Origin: Candidatus Omnitrophota bacterium
Lineage (GTDB): Bacteria > Omnitrophota > Gorgyraeia > Zapsychrales > Zapsychraceae
Direction: 5' to 3'
NCBI GenBank assembly: GCA_018062515.1
Contig: JAGOSC010000092.1
Span: forward strand, 1-6,497
DNA: 6,497 nt
Below, piece after piece: positions 1-6,497 of this stretch (the first letter of the stretch is position 1; the number at the start of each line of letters is the position of its first letter). The translations under genes were made by a program, and so were the position numbers. The notes below the pieces were generated by a model, which did no database searches, was not told where the DNA came from, and was given only the letters and a program-made list of their open reading frames with translations.

Positions 1-1039
1 CTTTTAGGCGCGCTAACCGTTCAAATTTTTCCTGGTTTAAAGTGAAAACAGTATGTCCTCCTCCTGATCGCTTACGAATCAAAATATACTTTTCTACCCC
101 CACATTTATTGATTTAGTCGGTTCAGGATATTCCTTTGCCTCGCCAATCTCTTCTCTGAATGTTTGCCAAACCCCTCCCCCACCTACTAAATATTTATCA
201 AAACTAATTTGTGAAAAGATCACATCACTCGCTGCAGCGTCCGGAACCTTGGTTTTAAATATCCAGCCTTTTAGGCGCACCAATTGTTCAAATTTTTTCT
301 GGTCTAAAGTGAAAACAATGTTACTTCCTGAGCGCTTACGAATCAACGTAAAATTTTCTTCCCCTGCCTTCATTATCTTAGCCGGTTCAGGATATTCCTT
401 TGCCTCGCCAATCTCTTCTCTGAATGTTTGCCAAACCCTAGCCCCACCTACTAAATATTTATCAAAACTAGTTTGTGAAAAGCTCACATCACTTGCTGCA
501 GCGTCCGGAACTTTGGCTTTAAATGACCAGCCCTTTAGGCGTACTAATTGTTTAAATCTTTCTTGGTCTAAAGTGAAAACAATGTTAGTTCCTGATCGCT
601 TACGAATCAACGTAAAATTTTCTTCCCCTACCTTCATTATCTTAGTCGGTTCGGTATATTCGTCCGCCTCGCCAATCTCTTTTTTGAATGTTCGCCAAAC
701 CCCTTGTCCACTTATTAAATACTTATCAAAACCAACATATGAAAAAATCACATCATTCGCTGCAGCGTCCGGAACCGTGGATTTAAATGACCAGTCCTTT
801 AGGCGCACTAATTTTTCGAATCTTTCTTGGTCTAAAGTGAAAACAATATGTCGTCCCGATTGTCTACGAACCAAAATAAAATTTTCTTCCCCCACTTTAA
901 TTGTCTTAGTAGGGCCAGCATATTTGGCCGCCTCTCCGACCTCTTTCTTAAAGTTTTTCCAAATTTCTGTTCCGCGTATTAAATGCCTTTCAAACCCAAC
1001 CGTTGAAAAGACTACGAGTTCTTCCTCTTTATTCACGCG
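1..1039 (-). repeat. Tandem 264-bp (88-codon) repeat array within the secreted protein gene
   Basis: Four units lie head to tail in gene order: 1039-776 (residues 539-626), 775-512 (627-714), 511-248 (715-802) and 247 to the window edge (803-884, incomplete). The period is exact: the GCTGCAGCGTCCGGAAC segment starts at 231, 495 and 759, each 264 bp apart. Units 2-4 begin VPDAAA. All four share an F-S-x-x-x-F-[DE]-[KR]-[YH]-L motif, then VW-x-TF (IWKNF in unit 1), E-[IV]-GEA, a GEENF-type strand (GVEKY in unit 4), an SG turn, VFTL-[DN]-Q and RLK-[GD]-W. Unit 1 is the most diverged and starts without VPDAAA. Unit 4 has one extra codon after the SG turn (SGGGH against SGSN or SGRH). The regular mixture of predicted strands and helices suggests a small folded domain per unit, but I do not recognise the fold. 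Confidence 0.95.
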
Positions 1040-2653
1040 GGGAAGCTTTTCAGTATGCGCCGCTAAATTAGTATCTCTCTCGTCGGAATCGGACGAATAA
1101 ATTTCAGTAATATCCATCCCGTCATACAAATGCTCTACCGATCGCGCTTTATTATGATATTGATCCGCTAACTTCTTAGCCTCGTCATAATTGTTAAGAA
1201 TCCATTCCCTCATTTCACGCGGCCTTAAGCCTAATTTTTCACGCTTGTTTTCCCATTGTGTTATTTCATCATCTTCGTGACCTAAAAGGTCTTCATTATC
1301 TTTATATTCTTCATCAACATACTTAACTGGCCGGCCATAAACCTGTCCTAATCCAATATGGCCCATTTGGCCTGTCTCTTGAAATAGTCCTTTTATAGGA
1401 ATGACACCATCTGGATAGTTCTCAATATTTTGAGGATCGTCGATTAAATCGTCGGGAAGGTGCGTTCGGATATATTCGTTGACAACACTATGGCGGACAA
1501 GATTAACTTTAATTTTTAAAGGACGACGGAGGGGCGTATACGATTCTGGTTCTGGTGGCGTTTGAACAATCTCCATCTTTTCATCAGCCAATCCCAAAGC
1601 CGTTACTCCGCCGGAAAAATATTTACGGGGAATCATTTCCTGACTGGTTGGATCGTAGGTTTCTTTAATAAAATTATAAACACCTTGTTTATATGCTTCT
1701 AAATATTGTTCATAAATCTTTTGCTTAATATTCCTGTCCTCGACGTCAATACCGACGACTTTGTTTTGATCCGTATAAATTTTGCTGAGCAAACTTTCTT
1801 TGAGGCGCTTTTTATACCAGCTCGCCAGAATCAGGGAATAATAAATCTGCCGCAGCTGCGTAAAATTTTTTCCTTGATTGATTTCTTTTTCAATTTCAGG
1901 AATAATCATTTCTTTGAGCGTCGAAGAGGTAACATTGCCCAGTTCTTCGGTGTTTGGCGTTTGTTCTTCTTTGTTGAAACTTTTAAGAAAAGCAAGATAA
2001 TCCTCTTCGAGCATGACTTTTAAATGGGCTTCAACGACAAAAGCGGTGTGGCCTTTCTCATACACCACCGCCTTATCCGGAACAATCCAAATCTTATTAA
2101 AGGTGCTGATTGGAATATTCGTCGTACCAAAAAGAGTTTGCGCCTTCTCGTAAACTTTATCCCAAAATAACTTGCCTAGCTCCACTTCCGGATAAATCAA
2201 TGTGGCAGTCAATTGTTTCAAAAGATAGTCCTGCGACAAAAGATCTTTGCCCATTTCCGTAATCCCAAATTCGTTGGGAACAATTTTATCTTTTTCAAAA
2301 GGTGATAAATTGACCCAAATATCTTTTTCGGGGACGGTTAATGAGGTGAGGAAATATTTAACCAGCTTGGTCGATTCTTCTTTGAGTTCATCGTTGCTTA
2401 ATTGAGATTGGCCAGCATCAATAACAAAATCGAATTGAAACGGATTTTGAGGATCAATGGTTACGGCTCGTAACACCGTAGGTTGAAACACGGCACTCAT
2501 CGATACCATAGTGCCGGGAACTGGTAGACTGATGGTGCTTTGTGCTATAACCACCTGCGGGACAATAAGATTCAATAAAAATGCACAAAGGGTGAAAATA
2601 GCGGTTATTTTCGTCGGCAATCTAAATGTTCGTTTTTGATAGGTGTCGTTCAT
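1..2653 (-). CDS. Large secreted repeat protein of unknown function (C terminus beyond window)
   Basis: The frame reads open from ATG at 2653-2651 to base 1, giving 884 complete codons and no stop. An in-frame TAA at 2660-2662 and no other initiator before the signal peptide fix this start. Residues 1-37 look like a signal peptide: basic N-region (K7, R8, R11, K15), hydrophobic core about 16-36, probable cleavage after VIA (A37|Q38), so export is expected. Residues about 40-350 form a charged, mainly helical module with W279-Y-K-K and a closing PRKYFSGG at 342-349. Residues about 350-538 are a linker with a PPEPE stretch and the segment HEDDE (459-463) to H500. From residue 539, 88-residue repeats run to the window edge. 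No enzyme or binding family is recognised. The N-terminal module resembles, from memory, large hypothetical proteins of Omnitrophota. The gene lies downstream of the kdp terminator and lacks a clear Shine-Dalgarno. That it is a real gene is near certain; its function is unknown. Confidence 0.93.
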   Translation of the reverse strand, partial: MNDTYQKRTFRLPTKITAIFTLCAFLLNLIVPQVVIAQSTISLPVPGTMVSMSAVFQPTVLRAVTIDPQNPFQFDFVIDAGQSQLSNDELKEESTKLVKYFLTSLTVPEKDIWVNLSPFEKDKIVPNEFGITEMGKDLLSQDYLLKQLTATLIYPEVELGKLFWDKVYEKAQTLFGTTNIPISTFNKIWIVPDKAVVYEKGHTAFVVEAHLKVMLEEDYLAFLKSFNKEEQTPNTEELGNVTSSTLKEMIIPEIEKEINQGKNFTQLRQIYYSLILASWYKKRLKESLLSKIYTDQNKVVGIDVEDRNIKQKIYEQYLEAYKQGVYNFIKETYDPTSQEMIPRKYFSGGVTALGLADEKMEIVQTPPEPESYTPLRRPLKIKVNLVRHSVVNEYIRTHLPDDLIDDPQNIENYPDGVIPIKGLFQETGQMGHIGLGQVYGRPVKYVDEEYKDNEDLLGHEDDEITQWENKREKLGLRPREMREWILNNYDEAKKLADQYHNKARSVEHLYDGMDITEIYSSDSDERDTNLAAHTEKLPRVNKEEELVVFSTVGFERHLIRGTEIWKNFKKEVGEAAKYAGPTKTIKVGEENFILVRRQSGRHIVFTLDQERFEKLVRLKDWSFKSTVPDAAANDVIFSYVGFDKYLISGQGVWRTFKKEIGEADEYTEPTKIMKVGEENFTLIRKRSGTNIVFTLDQERFKQLVRLKGWSFKAKVPDAAASDVSFSQTSFDKYLVGGARVWQTFREEIGEAKEYPEPAKIMKAGEENFTLIRKRSGSNIVFTLDQKKFEQLVRLKGWIFKTKVPDAAASDVIFSQISFDKYLVGGGGVWQTFREEIGEAKEYPEPTKSINVGVEKYILIRKRSGGGHTVFTLNQEKFERLARLK

Positions 2654-2690
2654 TATTAATTAATATTAATATCCATTAATTTACACGAAG

Positions 2691-2718
2691 TATATATTAT
2701 AAAATTAATAAAAACCAA
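2691..2718 (-). promoter_or_regulatory. Possible promoter of the secreted-protein gene
   Basis: Between the kdp terminator and the ATG at 2653, the minus strand holds TTGGTT (2718-2713), a 16-bp spacer and TATATA (2696-2691). A perfect TATAAT also occurs at 2701-2696, but it has no good -35 at normal spacing. The region is very AT-rich, so such matches arise easily by chance. The argument for a promoter here is mostly positional: the upstream operon ends in a terminator and the gene needs its own start. The sigma factor preference of this organism is unknown. Confidence 0.3.
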
Positions 2719-2719
2719 T

Positions 2720-2754
2720 AAAAAACCCTCTGCAATCATTGATTACAGAGGGTT
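2720..2754 (-). terminator. Intrinsic terminator of the kdp operon
   Basis: Read on the minus strand, AACCCTCTG (2754-2746) pairs with CAGAGGGTT (2732-2724). A single mismatch follows, then an inner GATT/AATC-type 4-bp stem around a 3-nt loop. The hairpin runs directly into a run of six T (2725-2720). On the plus strand no T tract follows, so it acts only for minus-strand transcription. It lies about 60 nt after the kdpC stop and 66 nt before the next gene's ATG, separating the two transcripts. Confidence 0.88.
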
Positions 2755-2814
2755 AAAATGGATTTCCCTAATGAATGGACGAATTTTTCGATTGGTTAAA
2801 TGCTGCTTCGTCTC

Positions 2815-3390
2815 TCAGCGGCTTTCAAGATTATCTAAAACCAAATTTAATTTAAGAACATTGACTCGCGGCTGGCCGAAAACTCCCAAGAATCGATCTT
2901 CCGTCGCTGTATCAACTAACTTTGATAATTCGGTCTCAGCCAATCCTCTTATCCTGGAAACCCGCGAAACTTGATACTTCGCGGCCTCAACGGATATATG
3001 CGGATCAAGCCCGCTCCCCGACGCTGTAACCAAATCCGCCGGAATAATCAAAGTGTTGGCCGGATCACTCTCATGTAATATTTTGACACGCCCTTCAACG
3101 GCTTCAATTAAAACTTTATTGGTTGGACCTAAATTTGAACCCGAAGATGCTGAAGCATTATACGCAGGCGAAGTTGCTGATGGCCGTCCCCAAAAATATT
3201 TTGGATCATCGAAATATTGTCCGACCAATTCCGAACCAATGACCTTTCCGTCTTTAACTATAGGGCTTCCGTTAGCCTGACGGTTAAAAGCAACCTGACT
3301 AATGCCTGTAACAATCAAAGGATAAACTACCCCTGTTAATATCATTAAGATCAGCAACATCTTTATGGATGTAATAACATGTTTAAACAT
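2815..3390 (-). CDS. kdpC: Potassium-transporting ATPase subunit KdpC
   Basis: KdpC is the small single-span subunit of the KdpFABC K+ pump. It sits mostly outside the cytoplasmic membrane and supports assembly and high-affinity ATP use by KdpB. The 191-residue product matches the usual length of about 190. One membrane segment lies at about residues 8-30 (basic start, then LLILMILTGVVYPLIV). The family hallmarks follow: QANGS, a YFWGRPSAT block (GRPSAT at 68-73), ASSGSNLGPTN, VTASGSGLD at 121-129, and the C-terminal GQPRVNVLKLNLVLD. The ATG at 3390 is supported by AGGAG (3402-3398) seven nucleotides upstream. It starts 12 nt after the kdpB stop and is the last gene of the operon, ahead of the terminator. 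No damage is seen. Confidence 0.97.
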   Translation of the reverse strand: MFKHVITSIKMLLILMILTGVVYPLIVTGISQVAFNRQANGSPIVKDGKVIGSELVGQYFDDPKYFWGRPSATSPAYNASASSGSNLGPTNKVLIEAVEGRVKILHESDPANTLIIPADLVTASGSGLDPHISVEAAKYQVSRVSRIRGLAETELSKLVDTATEDRFLGVFGQPRVNVLKLNLVLDNLESR

Positions 3391-3397
3391 TTCAATT

Positions 3398-3402
3398 CTC
3401 CT
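3398..3402 (-). promoter_or_regulatory. Ribosome binding site of kdpC
   Basis: AAAGGAGA on the minus strand places AGGAG at 3402-3398, seven nucleotides before the kdpC ATG, within the 12-nt kdpB-kdpC gap. It confirms the kdpC start and shows that this genome does use Shine-Dalgarno sequences, in contrast to the secreted-protein gene downstream. Confidence 0.85.
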
Positions 3403-5496
3403 TTACACAACTCCCAAAGTTACTAAAAACATATCGATCAACTTAATACCAATAAAAGGCGCGATAACACCTCCAACACCGTAAATCAATAAATTATCAC
3501 GCAAAAGCTGCGCCGCTCCAACGGGACGATAGGGAACGCCTTTTAACGCGATCGGGATAAGCGCGATAATAATAAGGGCGTTAAAAATAACCGCTGATAA
3601 AATTGCGCTCTCTGGCGTGGCCAAATGCATAATATTGAAAACTCCCAATATCGGATAAGTCGTCGCAAAAGCCGCCGGAATGATCGCGAAATATTTAGCG
3701 ACATCGTTGGCGATACTGAATGTCGTCAACGCGCCGCGGGTCATCAATAATTGTTTTCCAACCTCGACGGTCTCAATCAATTTCGTCGGATTACTGTCCA
3801 AGTCAATCATGTTCGCGGCTTCCCGCGCGGCTTGAGTTCCTGTGTTCATCGCGACCGCAACATCCGCTTGAGCCAGAGCCGGAGCGTCATTAGTCCCATC
3901 ACCGGCCATGGCGACCATTTCACCTTTGGCCTGATAATCGCGAATTAATTTTAGTTTATCTTCAGGTGTAGCTTCGGCTAAAAAATCATCCACGCCGGAT
4001 TCAGCCGCGATAGCAGCGGCGGTTAAAGGATTATCTCCGGTGATCATCACGGTTTTGATTCCCATTTTTCGCAATTGCATAAACCGTTCTTTGATCCCCC
4101 CTTTGACCACATCTTTTAAATGAATCACGCCCGCGATTTCCTGATTCAACGCAACTACTAAAGGTGTGGCGCCTTTTCTGGAAATATTCTCAACCGTTTC
4201 TTTTAAATTTGGCGGGACACTACCTCCTAATGACTGGATGTGTTTGATTATAGCGTCGGAAGCGCCTTTGCGTATTTTCATGCCTTCTATATCGACGCCG
4301 CTCATTCGTGACTGCGCTGTAAAAGGAATAAATTTAAATTTTGTATGGTCTTCATTAGTTTCTCCGCGCATACCAAATTTTTGTTTAGCCAAAACTACAA
4401 TACTTCTGCCTTCGGGAGTCTCATCTGTCAATGAGGCTAGTTGAGCTAACTCGGCCACTCGATTGACGGAAAAATTCCCTAAAGGAATAAAATCAACCGC
4501 CTCACGATTTCCTAATGTGATTGTTCCTGTTTTATCAAGCAATAACACATTGACATCTCCAGCCGCTTCGACGGCCCGTCCGGACATGGCAATAATGTTA
4601 CGTCTTAATAATCGATCCATTCCGGCAATACCAATAGCGCTAGCGAGCCCTCCAATCGTCGTCGGAATAAGACAAACAAGTAAAGCGACCAGCGCTGTAA
4701 TTGTAATGGCCGTTCCTTTGCCCATGATTCCAACGCTGTATATAGAGAAAGGCAAAAGAGTCGCGCAGACTAATAGAAAAACGATCGTCAGCCCCGAAAG
4801 AAGGATATGCAAAGCAATTTCATTGGGCGTCTTTTGTCTCTTGGCGCCTTCCACAAGACTGATCATTCGATCAATAAAACCTTCTCCGGGACTAGCGGTT
4901 ATACGGATCACAATCCAGTCAGAAATTACTTTCGTTCCACCGGTGACGGCACTGCGGTCTCCGCCCGATTCCCTGATAACAGGCGCGCTCTCGCCGGTGA
5001 TAGCACTTTCATCAACATAAGCAATTCCTTCAATAACTTCTCCGTCCGACGGGACAATGTCATTTTTTTCGACAAGGACGACATCGCCTGACCGTAAATC
5101 CGTTGAAGATATAAGATTATATTTTGACCCATACTTTGGCTGATTTAATTTCTTTCCCTTCGTTTCTTTACGCGTGCGTCGTAACGCATCGGCCTGGGCC
5201 TTACCTCGCCCCTCCGCCAAGGCTTCAGAAAAATTAGCAAAAAGAAGTGTAAACCACAGCCAGGCCGCCACCTGGCCGATAAATCCCACCGATGCCTCTC
5301 CTTTTCCTAGAAGAGATTGGATGAAAAGAATTGTAATCCAAACGCTGTAAATATAGACGACAAACATAACCGGATTGCGGAGCTGATAGCGCGGATGAAG
5401 TTTTTTAAACGAATCGATAATGGCGCGGCGCCAAATATCGCCGGATAATTTTTCTTTGTGCAAACTTGTCATTTCATGATTCATATTAATCTCCAT
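3403..5496 (-). CDS. kdpB: Potassium-transporting P-type ATPase catalytic subunit KdpB
   Basis: KdpB is the ATP-hydrolysing subunit of KdpFABC, a P-type ATPase in the cytoplasmic membrane that drives high-affinity K+ import with KdpA. Numbered from the first ATG (697 residues), the order is: N-terminal membrane pair from about residue 40 (RNPVMFVVYIY); actuator domain with TGES at 167-170; central membrane helices with the IPTTIGG loop (P278); phosphorylation site DKTGT with D321; nucleotide domain with KGAS; TGDN from T486; hinge GDGTND with D533 and D537; and a C-terminal membrane bundle (NDVAKYFAIIPA, then further helices). All catalytic residues are intact and the length fits the family (about 680-700). 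The true start is probably the fifth codon, ATG at 5484, because GGAG lies six nucleotides before it; that gives 693 residues. kdpA ends just upstream and kdpC begins 12 nt downstream. Confidence 0.98.
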   Translation of the reverse strand: MEINMNHEMTSLHKEKLSGDIWRRAIIDSFKKLHPRYQLRNPVMFVVYIYSVWITILFIQSLLGKGEASVGFIGQVAAWLWFTLLFANFSEALAEGRGKAQADALRRTRKETKGKKLNQPKYGSKYNLISSTDLRSGDVVLVEKNDIVPSDGEVIEGIAYVDESAITGESAPVIRESGGDRSAVTGGTKVISDWIVIRITASPGEGFIDRMISLVEGAKRQKTPNEIALHILLSGLTIVFLLVCATLLPFSIYSVGIMGKGTAITITALVALLVCLIPTTIGGLASAIGIAGMDRLLRRNIIAMSGRAVEAAGDVNVLLLDKTGTITLGNREAVDFIPLGNFSVNRVAELAQLASLTDETPEGRSIVVLAKQKFGMRGETNEDHTKFKFIPFTAQSRMSGVDIEGMKIRKGASDAIIKHIQSLGGSVPPNLKETVENISRKGATPLVVALNQEIAGVIHLKDVVKGGIKERFMQLRKMGIKTVMITGDNPLTAAAIAAESGVDDFLAEATPEDKLKLIRDYQAKGEMVAMAGDGTNDAPALAQADVAVAMNTGTQAAREAANMIDLDSNPTKLIETVEVGKQLLMTRGALTTFSIANDVAKYFAIIPAAFATTYPILGVFNIMHLATPESAILSAVIFNALIIIALIPIALKGVPYRPVGAAQLLRDNLLIYGVGGVIAPFIGIKLIDMFLVTLGVV
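5485..5494 (-). promoter_or_regulatory. Ribosome binding site that favours the internal kdpB start
   Basis: On the minus strand GGAG (5494-5491) is followed by six nucleotides and ATG at 5484-5482. The upstream in-frame ATG at 5496 overlaps this GGAG itself and has only GTTTTAAGA before it, a poor ribosome site. The internal ATG leaves a 14-nt gap after the kdpA stop, similar to the kdpB-kdpC gap. Confidence 0.7.
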
Positions 5497-5498
5497 TC

Positions 5499-6497
5499 TT
5501 AAAACGTCAATCCCTGATTTAACATAAGATGTTCAACCAAAGGTCCTAGGGCCAAAGCCGGAAGATAATTTAAAACCACTAAAAGAATAATCGTGGCAAT
5601 CAGCCATCCCACGAACAAAGGTGTGTGGGTCTCCAAGGTGCCGGCATTTTGTGAAATTTTCTGTTTACGCGCGAGTGACCCCGCCATAGCCAGCGTCGGA
5701 ATAATGATCCAATACCGCCCGAAGAACATCGCCAATCCTAATGTAAGATTGTAAAAAGGATTGTTGGCACCGAGCCCAGCAAAGGCACTTCCATTATTAT
5801 TCGTTGCTGAAGAAAATGCGTAAAGGACTTCAGAAAACCCATGCATTCCACTATTAAAAATTGTTGCCTTGCCCCAAGTCGTCATTAAGGCTAATGCCGT
5901 GAAAGTTAAAACGAATAATGGAGTGATTAATAACGCTATCAGCGACATTTTCATCTCGAAACTTTCAATCTTTTTACCCAAATATTCCGGCGTTCGCCCG
6001 ACCATTAGTCCGGCGACAAACACAGCGACGATGACAAAGGCAATCATGCCGTATAATCCCGAACCCACGCCACCGAAAATAACTTCTCCAAATAACATCA
6101 TGACCAATGGAACAAGGCCGCCCAACGGCATAAACGAATCATGCATGCTATTAACCGATCCATTAGAAGCGGCTGTCGTGGCTGTCGCCCACAAAACAGA
6201 TTCTCCGACGCCAAAGCGCGTTTCCTTACCTTCCATATTACCCAACGGTTGACTCACGCCAAATTGCGCCATCAAAGGATTTGGTTTTGATTCGTACGAA
6301 TAACAAAAAATCAAGAAAGCCACGAAAATAATGGTCATCGTTGCCAGCAAAGCCCATCCTTGTCGTCGATCTTTGACCATGACACCAAAGGTATAACAAA
6401 GTGCCGCCGGAATTAAGAGAATGGCCAACATCTCTAAAAAATTTGAGAATGGTGTCGGATTTTCCAAAGGATGAGAGGAATTGACATTGTAATATCC
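5499..6497 (-). CDS. kdpA: Potassium-transporting ATPase subunit KdpA, C-terminal part (5' end beyond window)
   Basis: KdpA is the K+-binding, channel-like membrane subunit of KdpFABC, related to the potassium transporter superfamily with four selectivity-filter loops. The frame is open to the right edge, giving 332 residues, roughly the last 60% of a protein usually near 560. A TTG at 6467 could be mistaken for a start, but the ten codons before it (GYYNVNSSHP) continue the conserved block that follows the second filter loop, so the gene is partial. The third filter loop is TAASNGSVNSMHDS (its glycine at 6161-6159) and the fourth is ATNNNGSAFAG (glycine at 5792-5790). Their 123-residue spacing equals that of the E. 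coli filter glycines as I recall them (345 and 468). GRTPEYLGKKIE, HGFSEVLYA, GRYWIIIP and THTPLFVGWLI are also family blocks. TAA lies at 5501-5499, next to kdpB. Confidence 0.97.
   Translation of the reverse strand, partial: GYYNVNSSHPLENPTPFSNFLEMLAILLIPAALCYTFGVMVKDRRQGWALLATMTIIFVAFLIFCYSYESKPNPLMAQFGVSQPLGNMEGKETRFGVGESVLWATATTAASNGSVNSMHDSFMPLGGLVPLVMMLFGEVIFGGVGSGLYGMIAFVIVAVFVAGLMVGRTPEYLGKKIESFEMKMSLIALLITPLFVLTFTALALMTTWGKATIFNSGMHGFSEVLYAFSSATNNNGSAFAGLGANNPFYNLTLGLAMFFGRYWIIIPTLAMAGSLARKQKISQNAGTLETHTPLFVGWLIATIILLVVLNYLPALALGPLVEHLMLNQGLTF

Noticed and set aside
1..1039. CRISPR array or mobile-element repeats as the cause of the periodicity
   Set aside because: The units are contiguous, 264 bp long, in frame and protein-coding throughout, with no spacer structure, inverted ends or transposase.
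42..1100. 352-codon open frame on the plus strand
   Set aside because: It is exactly antisense to the tandem repeat array. Because the repeat period (264 bp) is a multiple of three, a unit with no antisense stop stays open through every copy. The product shows the same 88-residue period, has no recognisable domain, and lies opposite a strongly supported coding frame.
1706..2023. 105-codon open frame on the plus strand
   Set aside because: It lies fully antisense to the head module of the secreted protein. The Phe/Asn/Leu-rich translation is what reversed Lys/Glu-rich codons give, and there is no recognisable domain.
2780..2790. Small CGAA-TTT-TTCG inverted repeat after kdpC
   Set aside because: A 4-bp stem is too weak and has no T tract; the strong hairpin at 2724-2754 explains termination.
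2771..2974. 67-codon plus-strand frame across the kdpC 3' end
   Set aside because: Most of it is antisense to conserved kdpC codons, and it has no recognisable product.
4463..5020. 185-codon plus-strand frame inside kdpB, with other short frames there and in kdpA
   Set aside because: They are shadows of the intact kdpB and kdpA genes, whose catalytic and filter motifs fix the true frame.
6465..6467. TTG at 6467 as the start of kdpA
   Set aside because: The reading frame continues to the window edge and the preceding codons encode the conserved KdpA block after the second filter loop, so the gene is truncated by the window rather than short.

Overview
The window looks like bacterial chromosome with moderate-to-low GC. 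Everything convincing is on the minus strand, so it is described here in transcription order, from right to left. The right half carries the end of a kdp potassium-uptake operon: the last 332 or so codons of kdpA (5' end beyond the right edge), then complete kdpB and kdpC. A clear minus-strand intrinsic terminator (about 2720-2754) follows kdpC. These genes encode three subunits of the high-affinity K+-importing P-type ATPase KdpFABC. KdpA is the K+-selective channel-like subunit, KdpB the ATP-hydrolysing pump, and KdpC the single-span periplasmic/accessory subunit. The kdpF and kdpDE genes are not visible.

The left 2.65 kb is one long open reading frame on the same strand (ATG at 2653). It stays open for at least 884 codons and leaves the window at base 1, so its C terminus is missing. 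No ordinary gene finder line shows it, because its stop lies outside the window. It encodes a secreted protein with three visible parts. First comes an N-terminal signal peptide. Next is a long module (about residues 40-350) ending in PRKYFSGG, followed by a linker with a HEDDE...YH helix-rich segment. Last is a run of at least four tandem 88-residue repeats (264 bp each) that continues past the window edge. The large antisense open frame over these repeats is a shadow.

Organism: the N-terminal module resembles, from memory, the large signal-peptide-bearing hypothetical proteins common in Candidatus Omnitrophota (OP3) genomes. That assignment is an inference without a search. The Kdp genes themselves are widespread and do not decide the lineage.

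How the parts work together: the three kdp genes are tightly spaced (2-14 nt and 12 nt gaps), each internal junction has a Shine-Dalgarno sequence, and they form one transcript closed by the terminator. The downstream secreted-protein gene probably has its own promoter in the AT-rich 66-nt leader. Nothing links it functionally to potassium transport. The most notable item in the window is this uncharacterised modular secreted protein, with its mosaic and apparently recombining repeat array.
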